Assembly: GCF_900103805.1 (NCBI RefSeq)
Contig: NZ_FNIB01000004.1
Location: 248,001-312,000, forward strand
Direction of reading: 5' to 3'
Length of the DNA: 64,000 bases
From: Cryobacterium flavum
Lineage (GTDB): Bacteria; Actinomycetota; Actinomycetes; Actinomycetales; Microbacteriaceae
Positions 18,324 through 27,556 of the stretch are shown in pieces. The position numbers were made by a program, and so were the translations under genes. Each line of letters opens with the position of its first letter. The stretch's first letter is position 1. Below the pieces are notes generated by a model. The model was not told the origin of the DNA. It ran no database searches and saw only the letters and a list, made by a program, of their open reading frames with translations.

Positions 18324-19313
18324 TTGGCACTCACCGCCGACGTTAAAGAAGAACTTTCGCGCGTGGAGGTCTCCAAGACCACCGTGCGCGCGGCCGAATT
18401 GGCCACGATTCTCCGATTCTCCGGCGGATTGCACATGATCAGCAGCCGCATCGCGATCGAGTCCGAACTCGATACCGCCATTCTGGCTCGCCGGGTTCGC
18501 AAAGATCTTGCCGAGTTGTACGGGGTGCGCAGCGCCCTGCAGGTCATTGCCGCCACCGGCATCCGTCATTCCAGCCACTACCTCGTGCAGGTGATCGAGG
18601 GCGGGGAGACGCTCGCACGCCAGACCGGCCTGCTGGATGCCCGTCGCCGACCGATTCGCGGTCTGCCGAACCGGCTGACCACGGGCTCGCGAGAAGAGAT
18701 CGCAGCCGTCTGGCGCGGAGCCTTTCTCGCCCACGGCACCTTGACCGACCCGGGGCGCTCTGCGGCCCTCGAGGTGATCTGCCCTGGCAACGAGGCGGCC
18801 ATGGCACTGGTTGGAGCGGCCGGCCGGCTGGGTGTCGCGGCCAAGGCACGGGAAGTGCGCGGAGTGCACCGCGTCGTGATCCGCGACGGTGACGCCATTG
18901 GCGCCATGCTCGTGCACATGGGCGCCACCAACACGGTACTCAACTGGGAAACCCTGCGTCAGCGTCGCGAAGTGCGCGCCACCGCCAACCGCCTGGTCAA
19001 CTTCGACGACGCCAACCTGCGTCGTTCCGCCGAGGCGGCCGTCGCCGCCTGCGCTCGGGTGCAGCGTGCCATGGACATTCTCGGCGAAGATATTCCCAAG
19101 CACCTGCGCTACGCCGGAGACCTGCGCCTCAACTTTCGCGACTCCAGCCTCGACGAGCTCGGCCATCACGCCGACCCGCCCATGACCAAAGATGCCGTCG
19201 CCGGTCGAATTCGTCGCCTGCTGGCCATGGCCGACAAGAAAGCGGTCGAGCTCGGCGTCGAAGGAACCGACGTTGACTACCCGGTTCACCCCGATGACGT
19301 TTCGCCCCGGTAA
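18324..19313 (+). CDS. whiA: DNA-binding protein WhiA
   Basis: About 329 residues. WhiA has an N-terminal degenerate LAGLIDADG homing-endonuclease fold and a C-terminal helix-turn-helix; in Streptomyces it acts with WhiB on sporulation and division genes, and it is conserved in non-sporulating actinobacteria. Residues matching the family begin with [12 protein letters not shown], so the TTG at 18324 is the preferred start, with GGAAAAG at 18314-18320 as ribosome binding site; an in-frame ATG at 18312 would add four residues. The C-terminus contains S-S-L-D-E-L-G and V-A-G-R-I-R-R-L within the HTH. Confidence 0.94.
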   Translation: MALTADVKEELSRVEVSKTTVRAAELATILRFSGGLHMISSRIAIESELDTAILARRVRKDLAELYGVRSALQVIAATGIRHSSHYLVQVIEGGETLARQTGLLDARRRPIRGLPNRLTTGSREEIAAVWRGAFLAHGTLTDPGRSAALEVICPGNEAAMALVGAAGRLGVAAKAREVRGVHRVVIRDGDAIGAMLVHMGATNTVLNWETLRQRREVRATANRLVNFDDANLRRSAEAAVAACARVQRAMDILGEDIPKHLRYAGDLRLNFRDSSLDELGHHADPPMTKDAVAGRIRRLLAMADKKAVELGVEGTDVDYPVHPDDVSPR

Positions 19314-19437
19314 ATCGTGCGATCCCGACGCGCGAGGTGACGAATTCTGTGCCGCGCAGGCCTCGCGGGTAGACTGAATCGTCGCTTACAACGCTGCCGC
19401 ACCCGGTGCGGTGGCACAACTCACAAGGAGATAAGTA

Positions 19438-20064
19438 ATGGCCGAATACACCCTGCCCACCCTTGACTATGACTATGCGGCTCTCGAGCCCAGCATCAGC
19501 GGCATCATCATGGAACTTCACCACGGCAAGCACCACCAGGCGTATGTCACCGGCGCAAACACCGCGCTGACCCAGCTCGCCGAGGCCCGCGACAGCGGCA
19601 GCCTCGCCAACGTGAACAAGCTGGAGAAGGACCTCGCCTTCAACCTCGGCGGCCACGTCAACCACTCCATCTTCTGGACCAACCTCTCCCCGAACGGCGG
19701 AGACAAGCCGGTTGGCGAGCTCGCCGCAGCTATCGATGACAACTTCGGTTCCTTCGACAAGTTCCAGGCGCACTTCACCGCTGCCGCCCTGGGCGTGCAG
19801 GGTTCCGGCTGGGCAGTTCTGGCCTGGGACTCCATCGGCCAGCGCCTCATCATCCAGCAGTTCTTCGACCAGCAGTCCAACTTCGCTGCTGGTACCGTTC
19901 CGGTACTCATGCTCGATGTCTGGGAGCACGCCTACTACCTCGACTACCGCAATGTGCGGGCGGACTACGTCAAGGCATTCTGGAACATCGCCAACTGGGC
20001 GAACGTTCAGGAGCGTTTCACCGTGGCACGCGAGAAGACCAACGGCCTGCTGCTACTCTCATAG
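19438..20064 (+). CDS. sodA: Superoxide dismutase, Mn-type
   Basis: 208 residues of the Fe/Mn SOD family, which dismutes superoxide to peroxide and oxygen. Metal ligands are His28 (M-E-L-H-H-G-K-H-H), His76 (G-G-H-V-N-H), Asp160 and His164 ([11 protein letters not shown]). The G-G-H-V-N-H-S form favours manganese over iron. A strong AAGGAGAT ribosome binding site precedes the ATG and a terminator follows directly, so it is probably monocistronic. No signal peptide, hence cytosolic. Confidence 0.97.
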   Translation: MAEYTLPTLDYDYAALEPSISGIIMELHHGKHHQAYVTGANTALTQLAEARDSGSLANVNKLEKDLAFNLGGHVNHSIFWTNLSPNGGDKPVGELAAAIDDNFGSFDKFQAHFTAAALGVQGSGWAVLAWDSIGQRLIIQQFFDQQSNFAAGTVPVLMLDVWEHAYYLDYRNVRADYVKAFWNIANWANVQERFTVAREKTNGLLLLS

Positions 20065-20071
20065 CCTGCCG

Positions 20072-20117
20072 GTGCCCCACCCCCGCATTTCGGTGCGCGG
20101 GCGGGGCACTGCTGTTT
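20072..20117 (+). terminator. Intrinsic terminator of sodA
   Basis: GTGCCCC (20072-20078) pairs with GGGGCAC (20102-20108), with further GC pairing inside, followed by a T-rich stretch at 20114-20117. Confidence 0.75.
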
Positions 20118-20163
20118 TCCTCCAGTACTATTTTTCATCGCGCCACTCGGCGCCCTTTTCTAA

Positions 20164-21183
<1,020 letters not shown>

Positions 21184-21193
21184 CGGCCGCGCG

Positions 21194-22408
21194 GTGACGT
21201 TACGCACGATTGACTCGCTAGGTTCGCTTACCGGCAAGCGGGTTATTGTCCGCTTCGACCTGAATGTCCCGCTAAAAAGCGGGCAGATCACCGACGACGG
21301 ACGAGTGCGGGCGTCACTGCCCACCCTCAACGCCCTCGTCGCTCAGGGCGCCCGCGTGGTGATTGTCTCTCACCTCGGGCGCCCCGACGGGACCGTTGAT
21401 CCTCAGTACAGCCTCGGGCCGGTGGCCTCCCGGCTGAGCGAACTGGTCAACCTCCCGGTTGCCTTCGCCACCGACACCGTTGGCGCCTCAGCCACCGCGG
21501 CTGTCGCAGCACTGGAAAACGGCGAAATCGTCGTGCTGGAAAACCTGCGCTTCAACGCCGGTGAAACCAGCAAAGTGGATGCCGACCGCGTCGCGTTCGC
21601 CCAGCAGCTCGCGCTGCTCGGTGACGCCCTTGTTTCGGATGGCTTCGGCGTAGTCCACCGCAAGCAGGCCAGCGTCTTCGATCTGGCCTCGCTGCTGCCG
21701 AGCGCGGCTGGCCTCCTCATGGCGGCCGAGCTCGACGTGCTTGATCGTCTTACCGAGAAGCCGGAAGCGCCGTACACCGTCATCCTCGGCGGTTCCAAGG
21801 TCAGCGACAAGCTCGGCGTCATCGGACACCTGCTTCCGCGCGTGAATTCTCTGCTGGTCGGCGGCGGCATGCTTTTCACCTTCCTCGCCGCCCAGGGCCA
21901 CAAGGTTGGCGCAAGCCTGCTGGAAAGCGATCAGATCGAGACGGTGCGCGGATATCTGGCCGAGGCCGATCGCCTCGGCGTCAAGATCGTGCTCCCCACG
22001 GACGTCGTCGTGGCCTCGAAGTTCGGTGCAGATGCCGAACACGTGATCACCCCGGCCGACGGCATCGAGAACACCCCGTTCGGTGCTTCCGGTCTCGGCC
22101 TGGATATCGGGCCAGACACGGCGGCGGCTTTTGCTGAAATCATTCGTGCGTCCCACACCGTGTTCTGGAACGGCCCAATGGGCGTATTTGAACTCGCACC
22201 GTTCGCGGAGGGCACCCGCACGGTAGCCGCCGCTCTCACCGAGGTCACCGGCCTCAGCGTGGTTGGTGGCGGCGACTCGGCTGCTGCCGTGCGTATCCTC
22301 GGTTTCAACGACGACCAATTCGGTCATATTTCTACCGGCGGTGGCGCGAGCCTCGAGTTCCTCGAGGGCAAGCGTCTACCAGGACTGGAGGTCCTCGGAT
22401 GGCAGTGA
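21194..22408 (+). CDS. pgk: Phosphoglycerate kinase
   Basis: 404 residues, GTG start. Transfers the acyl phosphate of 1,3-bisphosphoglycerate to ADP. The substrate-binding motif R-F-D-L-N-V-P-L is near the N-terminus, G-R-P follows, and the nucleotide-binding G-G-G-D-S-A-A-A is at the C-terminus. Its 3' end overlaps the tpiA start by 10 bases, indicating translational coupling. Confidence 0.98.
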   Translation: MTLRTIDSLGSLTGKRVIVRFDLNVPLKSGQITDDGRVRASLPTLNALVAQGARVVIVSHLGRPDGTVDPQYSLGPVASRLSELVNLPVAFATDTVGASATAAVAALENGEIVVLENLRFNAGETSKVDADRVAFAQQLALLGDALVSDGFGVVHRKQASVFDLASLLPSAAGLLMAAELDVLDRLTEKPEAPYTVILGGSKVSDKLGVIGHLLPRVNSLLVGGGMLFTFLAAQGHKVGASLLESDQIETVRGYLAEADRLGVKIVLPTDVVVASKFGADAEHVITPADGIENTPFGASGLGLDIGPDTAAAFAEIIRASHTVFWNGPMGVFELAPFAEGTRTVAAALTEVTGLSVVGGGDSAAAVRILGFNDDQFGHISTGGGASLEFLEGKRLPGLEVLGWQ

Positions 22409-23199
22409 ACATTAACCCTCGGCGTACTCCGCTGATTGCGGGCAACTGGAAGATGAATCTGGACCACCTTCAGGCCATCGCTTTCGTGCAGAAACTCGCC
22501 TGGAACCTCAAAGACGCCAACCACGACTTTGCCGCGGTCGAGGTGGCAGTTTTTCCCCCGTTCACCGATCTGCGCAGCGTGCAGACTCTGGTATCGGCCG
22601 ACAAACTTCCGCTGGCCTTTGGCGCGCAGGACGTGTCCGCCCAGGATTCCGGTGCGTATACCGGCGAGATCTCGGGTGCTTTCCTGGCCCAGCTGGAATG
22701 CCAGTACGTCATCATCGGGCATTCCGAACGCCGTACCCTGCACAATGAGACCGATGAGCAGGTCGCCGCAAAGGTGACCGCCGCGCTCAAGCACAACCTT
22801 GTGCCGCTGATCTGCGTTGGCGAGAGTGCCGAAGACCTCGCGACGCACGGTCCGAGCGCCGTTCCGGTCGCCCAGCTGCGGGCCGCCCTCGCGGGTGTCA
22901 CCAACGCGGCGGACATCGTCGTCGCGTATGAGCCGGTGTGGGCCATCGGGTCTGGGCAGGCCGCCACGCCGGAGCAGGCCGAACAGGTCGCCGCGGCGCT
23001 GCGTGGCGTTCTCACCGAGACTCTCGGCCAGGACGTAGCCGACAAGACCCGCATCCTCTATGGCGGTTCGGTCAAGAGCGGTAACATTGCCGCGTTCATG
23101 CGGGAACCCAACGTGGACGGTGCCCTGGTTGGCGGTGCCAGTTTGGATATTCCGGAGTTCTCCAGCATCATTCGGTATCACAAGCACGTCGGCGTCTAA
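22399..23199 (+). CDS. tpiA: Triosephosphate isomerase
   Basis: 266 residues, TIM barrel interconverting dihydroxyacetone phosphate and glyceraldehyde 3-phosphate. N-W-K-M-N carries the active-site Lys, His108 lies in G-H-S-E-R-R, and the general base Glu178 lies in A-Y-E-P-V-W-A-I-G. Overlaps pgk by 10 bases. A long perfect inverted repeat follows the gene. Confidence 0.98.
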   Translation: MAVNINPRRTPLIAGNWKMNLDHLQAIAFVQKLAWNLKDANHDFAAVEVAVFPPFTDLRSVQTLVSADKLPLAFGAQDVSAQDSGAYTGEISGAFLAQLECQYVIIGHSERRTLHNETDEQVAAKVTAALKHNLVPLICVGESAEDLATHGPSAVPVAQLRAALAGVTNAADIVVAYEPVWAIGSGQAATPEQAEQVAAALRGVLTETLGQDVADKTRILYGGSVKSGNIAAFMREPNVDGALVGGASLDIPEFSSIIRYHKHVGV

Positions 23200-23218
23200 A
23201 CCGACGCGTTCCTGACAT

Positions 23219-23263
23219 CGCCGGAGCGAGGTGGTTGCCGCTGGCAACCGCCTCGCTCCGGCG
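23219..23263. repeat. 21-bp perfect inverted repeat between tpiA and secG
   Basis: Arms 23219-23239 and 23243-23263 (one internal G-T wobble) with a GCT loop. It could terminate the tpiA transcript, but the following bases (TGAAGGTATAAT) contain no T-run. It ends 6 bases before a consensus -10 for secG and so covers the place a -35 would occupy. Confidence 0.8.
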
Positions 23264-23269
23264 TGAAGG

Positions 23270-23275
23270 TATAAT
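23270..23275 (+). promoter_or_regulatory. Consensus -10 upstream of secG
   Basis: TATAAT, the only perfect -10 noticed in the window, 51 bases upstream of the secG start; the expected -35 position falls within the 21-bp inverted repeat and is not TTGACA-like. Confidence 0.5.
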
Positions 23276-23326
23276 TACGTTGTCTAGGCGCCAGAGTTGC
23301 GCCCACCGTGTTTTGAAAGGTTTCGT

Positions 23327-23578
23327 GTGGAGATTCTCCAGGTCGTCATGCAGGTGCTCGTCGGTATAACGAGCCTCCTGCTCACCATGCTCATTTTGCT
23401 GCACAAGGGGCGGGGCGGTGGGTTGTCGGACATGTTCGGTGGCGGCGTAACCTCCAACCTCGGCGCATCGGGAGTTGCCGAGCGCAACCTCAACCGCATC
23501 ACTGTCATTCTGGGACTGCTGTGGATCTCCTGCATTGTCGTTCTTGGATTGATCACCAAGTTTGATACAGGGGCTTAA
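23327..23578 (+). CDS. secG: Protein translocase subunit SecG
   Basis: 83 residues. Two transmembrane helices (about 3-22 and 55-76) flank the conserved loop H-K-G-R-G-G-G-L-S-D-M-F-G-G-G, the SecG hallmark. SecG supports SecYE in preprotein export. The GTG at 23327 with GAAAGG 6 bases upstream is preferred to the upstream TTG at 23297. In actinobacteria secG regularly follows gap-pgk-tpiA. Confidence 0.95.
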   Translation: MEILQVVMQVLVGITSLLLTMLILLHKGRGGGLSDMFGGGVTSNLGASGVAERNLNRITVILGLLWISCIVVLGLITKFDTGA

Positions 23579-23720
23579 CTTTCCGCCCTGTGCGGAGTTA
23601 CCCTGAAGCGAAGCCAACCAGAATTCTGGGCACAGTTATTCACCAGCACATCTCAGCACCAGCAGCAGCAATAAGAGCTCGACTGCAGCACACAACTGCA
23701 CGGATATACGGAGGAACAAG

Positions 23721-24089
23721 ATGGCATCAGGCGGAAGCGCAATTCGTGGCTCGCGTGTCGGCGCAGGCCCCATGGGCGAGCAGGACCGCGGTTTTCACGC
23801 GGATCGCATCAAGGTTTCCTACTGGGACGCACTCGGCAATGAGACCGTACGGTACTTTGCCGCGAGCCTTCCCGACGAGGAAATCCCGGTCACCATCGAT
23901 TGCCCATCGTCCGGGCTTCCCGCCGGCCGCGATAAGGAGAATCCTCCGTCCGTGGTGAAGCTTGAGCCCTACAAGACGCACTTGGCCTATGTCAAGGAAC
24001 GTCGAACCGAGGAGGAAGCAGAGTCGCTCCTCGAAGAGGCCCTCAACCAGCTGCGCGTTCGTCGTGGCAAGTTGTCACCCACGAACTGA
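23721..24089 (+). CDS. rbpA: RNA polymerase-binding protein RbpA
   Basis: 122 residues, actinobacteria-specific RNA polymerase and sigma-factor binding protein that stabilises the open complex of housekeeping promoters. Visible: N-terminal I-R-G-S-R-V-G-A tail that enters the polymerase, the core domain around I-D-C-P-S-S-G-L-P-A-G-R, a basic linker (V-K-L-E-P-Y-K-T-H) and a C-terminal sigma-interacting helix (R-R-T-E-E-E-A-E-S-L-L-E-E-A-L). Only one Cys remains, so the zinc site seen in Streptomyces RbpA is absent. Good GGAGG ribosome binding site. Confidence 0.95.
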   Translation: MASGGSAIRGSRVGAGPMGEQDRGFHADRIKVSYWDALGNETVRYFAASLPDEEIPVTIDCPSSGLPAGRDKENPPSVVKLEPYKTHLAYVKERRTEEEAESLLEEALNQLRVRRGKLSPTN

Positions 24090-24102
24090 CGTGTAACACA
24101 GC

Positions 24103-24141
24103 AAGGACCAGCCCTCGAGAGATCGAGGGCCGGTCCTTTTT
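24103..24141. terminator. Bidirectional terminator rbpA / pgl
   Basis: A 16-pair stem (24103-24118 with 24123-24138), GAGA loop and T-run to 24141; the A-rich left flank is limited, so it is strongest for rbpA. The two genes converge here. Confidence 0.88.
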
Positions 24142-24152
24142 CGTCGGGTCGC

Positions 24153-24950
24153 CTAGTACGTGGGCGCGATGAGGTTTTCAGGAACCTGGGCGGCAGCGTC
24201 ACTGTCGACGAAGAACATCGTTCGGTACCGACCCTTGATGCCGGCAGCGGGGACCTCGTCACGGCTCGCGCCCGCCAGCGCCAGCCCGAGCGCTGAGGCT
24301 TTGTCTGAGCCGGCCAGAACAAGCCAAACCCGGTCAGAGGAGTTGAGTACCGGTCTCGTGAGCGACAAGCGGTCAGCGGGCGGCTTGGGGGAGTCGTGCA
24401 CGGTGATGACACTCGCCTCACGCTCCCGAATACCTGAGCGGTGGGGGAACAGCGACGCAATGTGGCCATCCGGGCCAACCCCGAGAAACGTCACGTCGAA
24501 ACGCGGATAATGGGCACCCTCCGGTGCGTGGGAGAGTAATTCTGCCGTGTACCGGGCCGCCGCTGCTTCCAGGGCGTCGTTACCGGCACCGACATCGATC
24601 GGGTCGTCCGAAGCACCGAACGCGTGGATGTTTTCCTTCGGAACGTCGATATGGTCAAGGAGAGCATCCCGGGCCTGCAATTCGTTACGCTCGGGATCGG
24701 CGCGGGGCACCCACCGTTCATCTCCCCACCAAAAATTAACCCGGGACCAGTCAATGGTGTCGCGTGCGGCCGACTCATTGATGGCGGCCAACACGGCAAT
24801 ACCAACGGAACCACCGGTCAGAACAACATTGGCCTCGTCCTGCTCCTGCAGAACATCGACCATGTTCGTCAGGAAACGTGCAGCGACCGACCCGGCCAGC
24901 GCCTGCTTGTTCTGGTGCACCAGCACGCGTCGATCATTTGTCACGGTCAC
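24153..24950 (-). CDS. pgl: 6-phosphogluconolactonase
   Basis: 265 residues of the NagB/DevB fold. Hydrolyses 6-phosphogluconolactone in the oxidative pentose phosphate pathway. Conserved L-T-G-G-S near residue 45, W-W-G-D-E-R-W-V-P and the active-site G-P-D-G-H-I-A-S-L-F-P. GTG start at 24950 overlaps the opcA stop (GTGA). Last gene of the zwf-opcA-pgl unit. Confidence 0.96.
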   Translation of the reverse strand: MTVTNDRRVLVHQNKQALAGSVAARFLTNMVDVLQEQDEANVVLTGGSVGIAVLAAINESAARDTIDWSRVNFWWGDERWVPRADPERNELQARDALLDHIDVPKENIHAFGASDDPIDVGAGNDALEAAAARYTAELLSHAPEGAHYPRFDVTFLGVGPDGHIASLFPHRSGIREREASVITVHDSPKPPADRLSLTRPVLNSSDRVWLVLAGSDKASALGLALAGASRDEVPAAGIKGRYRTMFFVDSDAAAQVPENLIAPTY

Positions 24951-25909
24951 ACTCCGGTTCCTTGGGACACCACGTCATCGAGTTGCGGCAGTCCGCGCGT
25001 GATGACCTCACCATACAGGTCGTCGGGATCCAGCCGGCGCAGTTCGTCGGCCAGACAGTCGCGCAGGCTGCGACGCTTGAGCGTCAGATCCTGCACCGGT
25101 TGCCCCGGCTGGCTGAGCGTGGCGATGTCGGGCACTTCACGCTCGAGCGAGATCGTTCCCGATGCGCGGGTGAGATGAACCCCGTGCACACCATGGGCGA
25201 GAGGTCCGGTGGTCAGCTCGCAGTCCACGGGCACCTGGAGCTGCATCTGCAGCCAGGCAGCCAACAGCGTGGTCGACGGCGAAGCGGCAGCACCGGCGAC
25301 CCGAATCCCGACGATCGGTTCAAAGGGGGGCTGGTCCAGCACGGCCGCCAGCTGGGCGCGCCAAAGGGTCAGACGGGTCCAGGCGAAGTCGGTGTCGCCG
25401 GGGCGGTAGCTTCCGCACAGGTGATGCAGGGCTGCCTGCGGATCCGGCTGCGCCGACGCATCCGTTATTCTGCGGTAGGCGATGCGTCCGAGCGGTGAGT
25501 CGCCGGGAACGGCCGGAGCGGTACCCGGCCACCAGGCGACGACGGGAGCATCGGAGAGCAGCAGGCCGGTGACCAGGCTCTCCGGGTCGTTGGCAGCAGC
25601 GCCGTACACACGCAGAACGATGACCTCGCTCGCACCGGCATCACCGCCCACGCGAATTTCTGCGTCCACGCGTGCGTCGGGTGTGGCCGCGGTGGAGCCG
25701 GGCTCCTGGGTCGACACGACGATGACGCGCATCGGATGCTCGCGGGAGGCATCGTTGGCGGCCTCGATGGCCTCCTCCTCGTGCCCGAGAGTCGAGGCAA
25801 TGATCAGGGTGAGCACACGGCCGAGGGCGACAGCGCCACCCTCTTCCCGAATACGCACGAGCGCCTTCGAGATCTTCGCGGTCGTGGTGTTGGGCAGATC
25901 GACGATCAT
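24947..25909 (-). CDS. opcA: Glucose-6-phosphate dehydrogenase assembly protein OpcA
   Basis: 320 residues; OpcA is needed for assembly and redox activation of G6PDH in cyanobacteria and actinobacteria. Family features: start M-I-V-D-L-P-N-T-T-T-A-K-I, the V-A-W-W-P-G motif mid-protein, and a C-terminal D-L-Y-G-E-V segment. It overlaps zwf by 4 bases (ATGA, 25906-25909) and pgl by 4 bases, so the three are translationally coupled. Confidence 0.96.
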   Translation of the reverse strand: MIVDLPNTTTAKISKALVRIREEGGAVALGRVLTLIIASTLGHEEEAIEAANDASREHPMRVIVVSTQEPGSTAATPDARVDAEIRVGGDAGASEVIVLRVYGAAANDPESLVTGLLLSDAPVVAWWPGTAPAVPGDSPLGRIAYRRITDASAQPDPQAALHHLCGSYRPGDTDFAWTRLTLWRAQLAAVLDQPPFEPIVGIRVAGAAASPSTTLLAAWLQMQLQVPVDCELTTGPLAHGVHGVHLTRASGTISLEREVPDIATLSQPGQPVQDLTLKRRSLRDCLADELRRLDPDDLYGEVITRGLPQLDDVVSQGTGV

Positions 25910-27447
25910 GGACGCCTCCAGGTGCGGCCATCGCGGGCCAGTAGATCATCAGCGGATGTGGGGCCCCACGTTCCAGGGCGGTATTGCTCCGGCTGCCCCT
26001 GCGTGGCCCAGTACTCCTCGATCGGGTCGAGAATCTTCCAGGACAGTTCGACTTCTTCGTGACGGGGGAACAGCGGCGGGTCGCCGAGCAGCACGTCGAG
26101 GATGAGCCGCTCATATGCCTCAGGGCTGGCCTCGGTGAATGCGTGGCCGTAACCGAAGTCCATGGTCACATCCCGTACTTGCATAACCACGCCGGGCACT
26201 TTCGATCCGAACCGGATCGTAACACCCTCGTCGGGCTGCACCCGAATCACCAGGGCATTGTGGCCCAGTTCGGCCGTCTGGCCGGGGGCAAAGAGGTACT
26301 GCGGGGCGCGTTTGAACACCACGGCGATTTCGGTGACGCGACGGCCGAGACGCTTGCCGGCGCGCAGGTAGAACGGCACGCCCGCCCAGCGGCGCGTGTC
26401 GATGGTCAGGCGCATCGCGGCGTAGGTCTCGGTGACCGATTCCGGGTTCATGCCGTCTTCTTCGAGAAAACCGGCAACCTTTTCACCGCCCTGCCAACCG
26501 CCGGCGTACTGGCCGCGCGCGGTTCCCAGACCGAGGTCGGCGGGCAGCCGAACCGAAGCGAGCACCTTTTCCTTCTCGGCGCGCAGGTCGGCGGCGTCGA
26601 ACGAGATCGGTTCTTCCATTGCCGTCAGGGCTAGAAGCTGCAGAAGGTGGTTCTGAATAACGTCGCGCGCGGCACCGATGCCGTCGTAGTAGCCGGCGCG
26701 GCCGCCAACACCGATGTCCTCGGCCATGGTGATCTGCACGTGCTCGACGTGGTTGGCGTTCCACAGCGGTTCGAACATTTCGTTGGCGAAGCGCAGCGCC
26801 AGAATATTCTGCACCGTCTCTTTGCCGAGGTAGTGGTCGATCCGAAAGACGGAGTCGGGCGGAAAGACCGACTCGACGACGTCGTTGAGCTGCCGCGCTG
26901 TCTTCAGGTCGCTGCCGAACGGCTTCTCGATGACCACGCGACGCCATTGACCGTTTTTTTGCTCGGCCAAGCCGGATCGGCGCAGCTGCTCGGTGACCTG
27001 GGGGAAGGCCTTCGGCGGAATCGCCAGGTAGAACGCATGGTTGCCCATCGTTCCGCGTTCCCGGTCAAGCTCGTCGATCGTCTGGGTGAGGCGGGTGAAC
27101 GCCTCATCGTCGTCAAAGGTGCCCGACACGAAGCGGATGCCCTCAGCCAGCTGCGCCCAAACGTCCTCGTTGAACTCGGTGCGGGCGTGTTCCTTGACGG
27201 CGTCATGCACAACCTGCATGAAGTCCTCGTTGTCCCAGTCTCGGCGAGCGAAGCCGACGAGGGCGAAACCGGGGGGCAGCAGCCCTCGGTTAGCGAGGTC
27301 GTAAACCGCGGGCATGAGTTTCTTGCGCGCCAGGTCACCGGTGACGCCGAAGATCACGAGGCTGGACGGCCCGGCGATTCGATTCAGACGATAATCGGAC
27401 GGCGACCTGAGCGGATTAAACTCCGGGGTAATTTCCACCGGGGACAT
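25906..27447 (-). CDS. zwf: Glucose-6-phosphate 1-dehydrogenase
   Basis: 513 residues, normal length. Oxidises glucose 6-phosphate to the lactone with NADP reduction. Nucleotide-binding G-V-T-G-D-L-A-R-K-K-L near residue 34 and the catalytic R-I-D-H-Y-L-G-K-E. AAGGAG precedes the ATG by about 6 bases. A hairpin without T-run separates it from pgi, so it may be transcribed from its own promoter or by read-through from tkt-tal-pgi. Confidence 0.97.
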   Translation of the reverse strand: MSPVEITPEFNPLRSPSDYRLNRIAGPSSLVIFGVTGDLARKKLMPAVYDLANRGLLPPGFALVGFARRDWDNEDFMQVVHDAVKEHARTEFNEDVWAQLAEGIRFVSGTFDDDEAFTRLTQTIDELDRERGTMGNHAFYLAIPPKAFPQVTEQLRRSGLAEQKNGQWRRVVIEKPFGSDLKTARQLNDVVESVFPPDSVFRIDHYLGKETVQNILALRFANEMFEPLWNANHVEHVQITMAEDIGVGGRAGYYDGIGAARDVIQNHLLQLLALTAMEEPISFDAADLRAEKEKVLASVRLPADLGLGTARGQYAGGWQGGEKVAGFLEEDGMNPESVTETYAAMRLTIDTRRWAGVPFYLRAGKRLGRRVTEIAVVFKRAPQYLFAPGQTAELGHNALVIRVQPDEGVTIRFGSKVPGVVMQVRDVTMDFGYGHAFTEASPEAYERLILDVLLGDPPLFPRHEEVELSWKILDPIEEYWATQGQPEQYRPGTWGPTSADDLLARDGRTWRRP

Positions 27448-27515
27448 GCAGCTCCTTTGACGGGACAGTGCAGAAAATTGAGGACACGAAAAACGCAGGT
27501 GGTGCAGAAGCGGGT

Positions 27516-27550
27516 GGGGTTCCTCGCGGCCGGTGGCCGAGAGGAACCCC
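27516..27550 (-). terminator. Hairpin between pgi and zwf
   Basis: GGGGTTCCTC (27516-27525) and GAGGAACCCC (27541-27550) form a perfect 10-pair stem, with CGGCC/GGCCG possible inside. No T-run follows on the minus strand; it may attenuate or stabilise mRNA ends rather than terminate fully. Confidence 0.5.
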
Positions 27551-27556
27551 GGTTGG

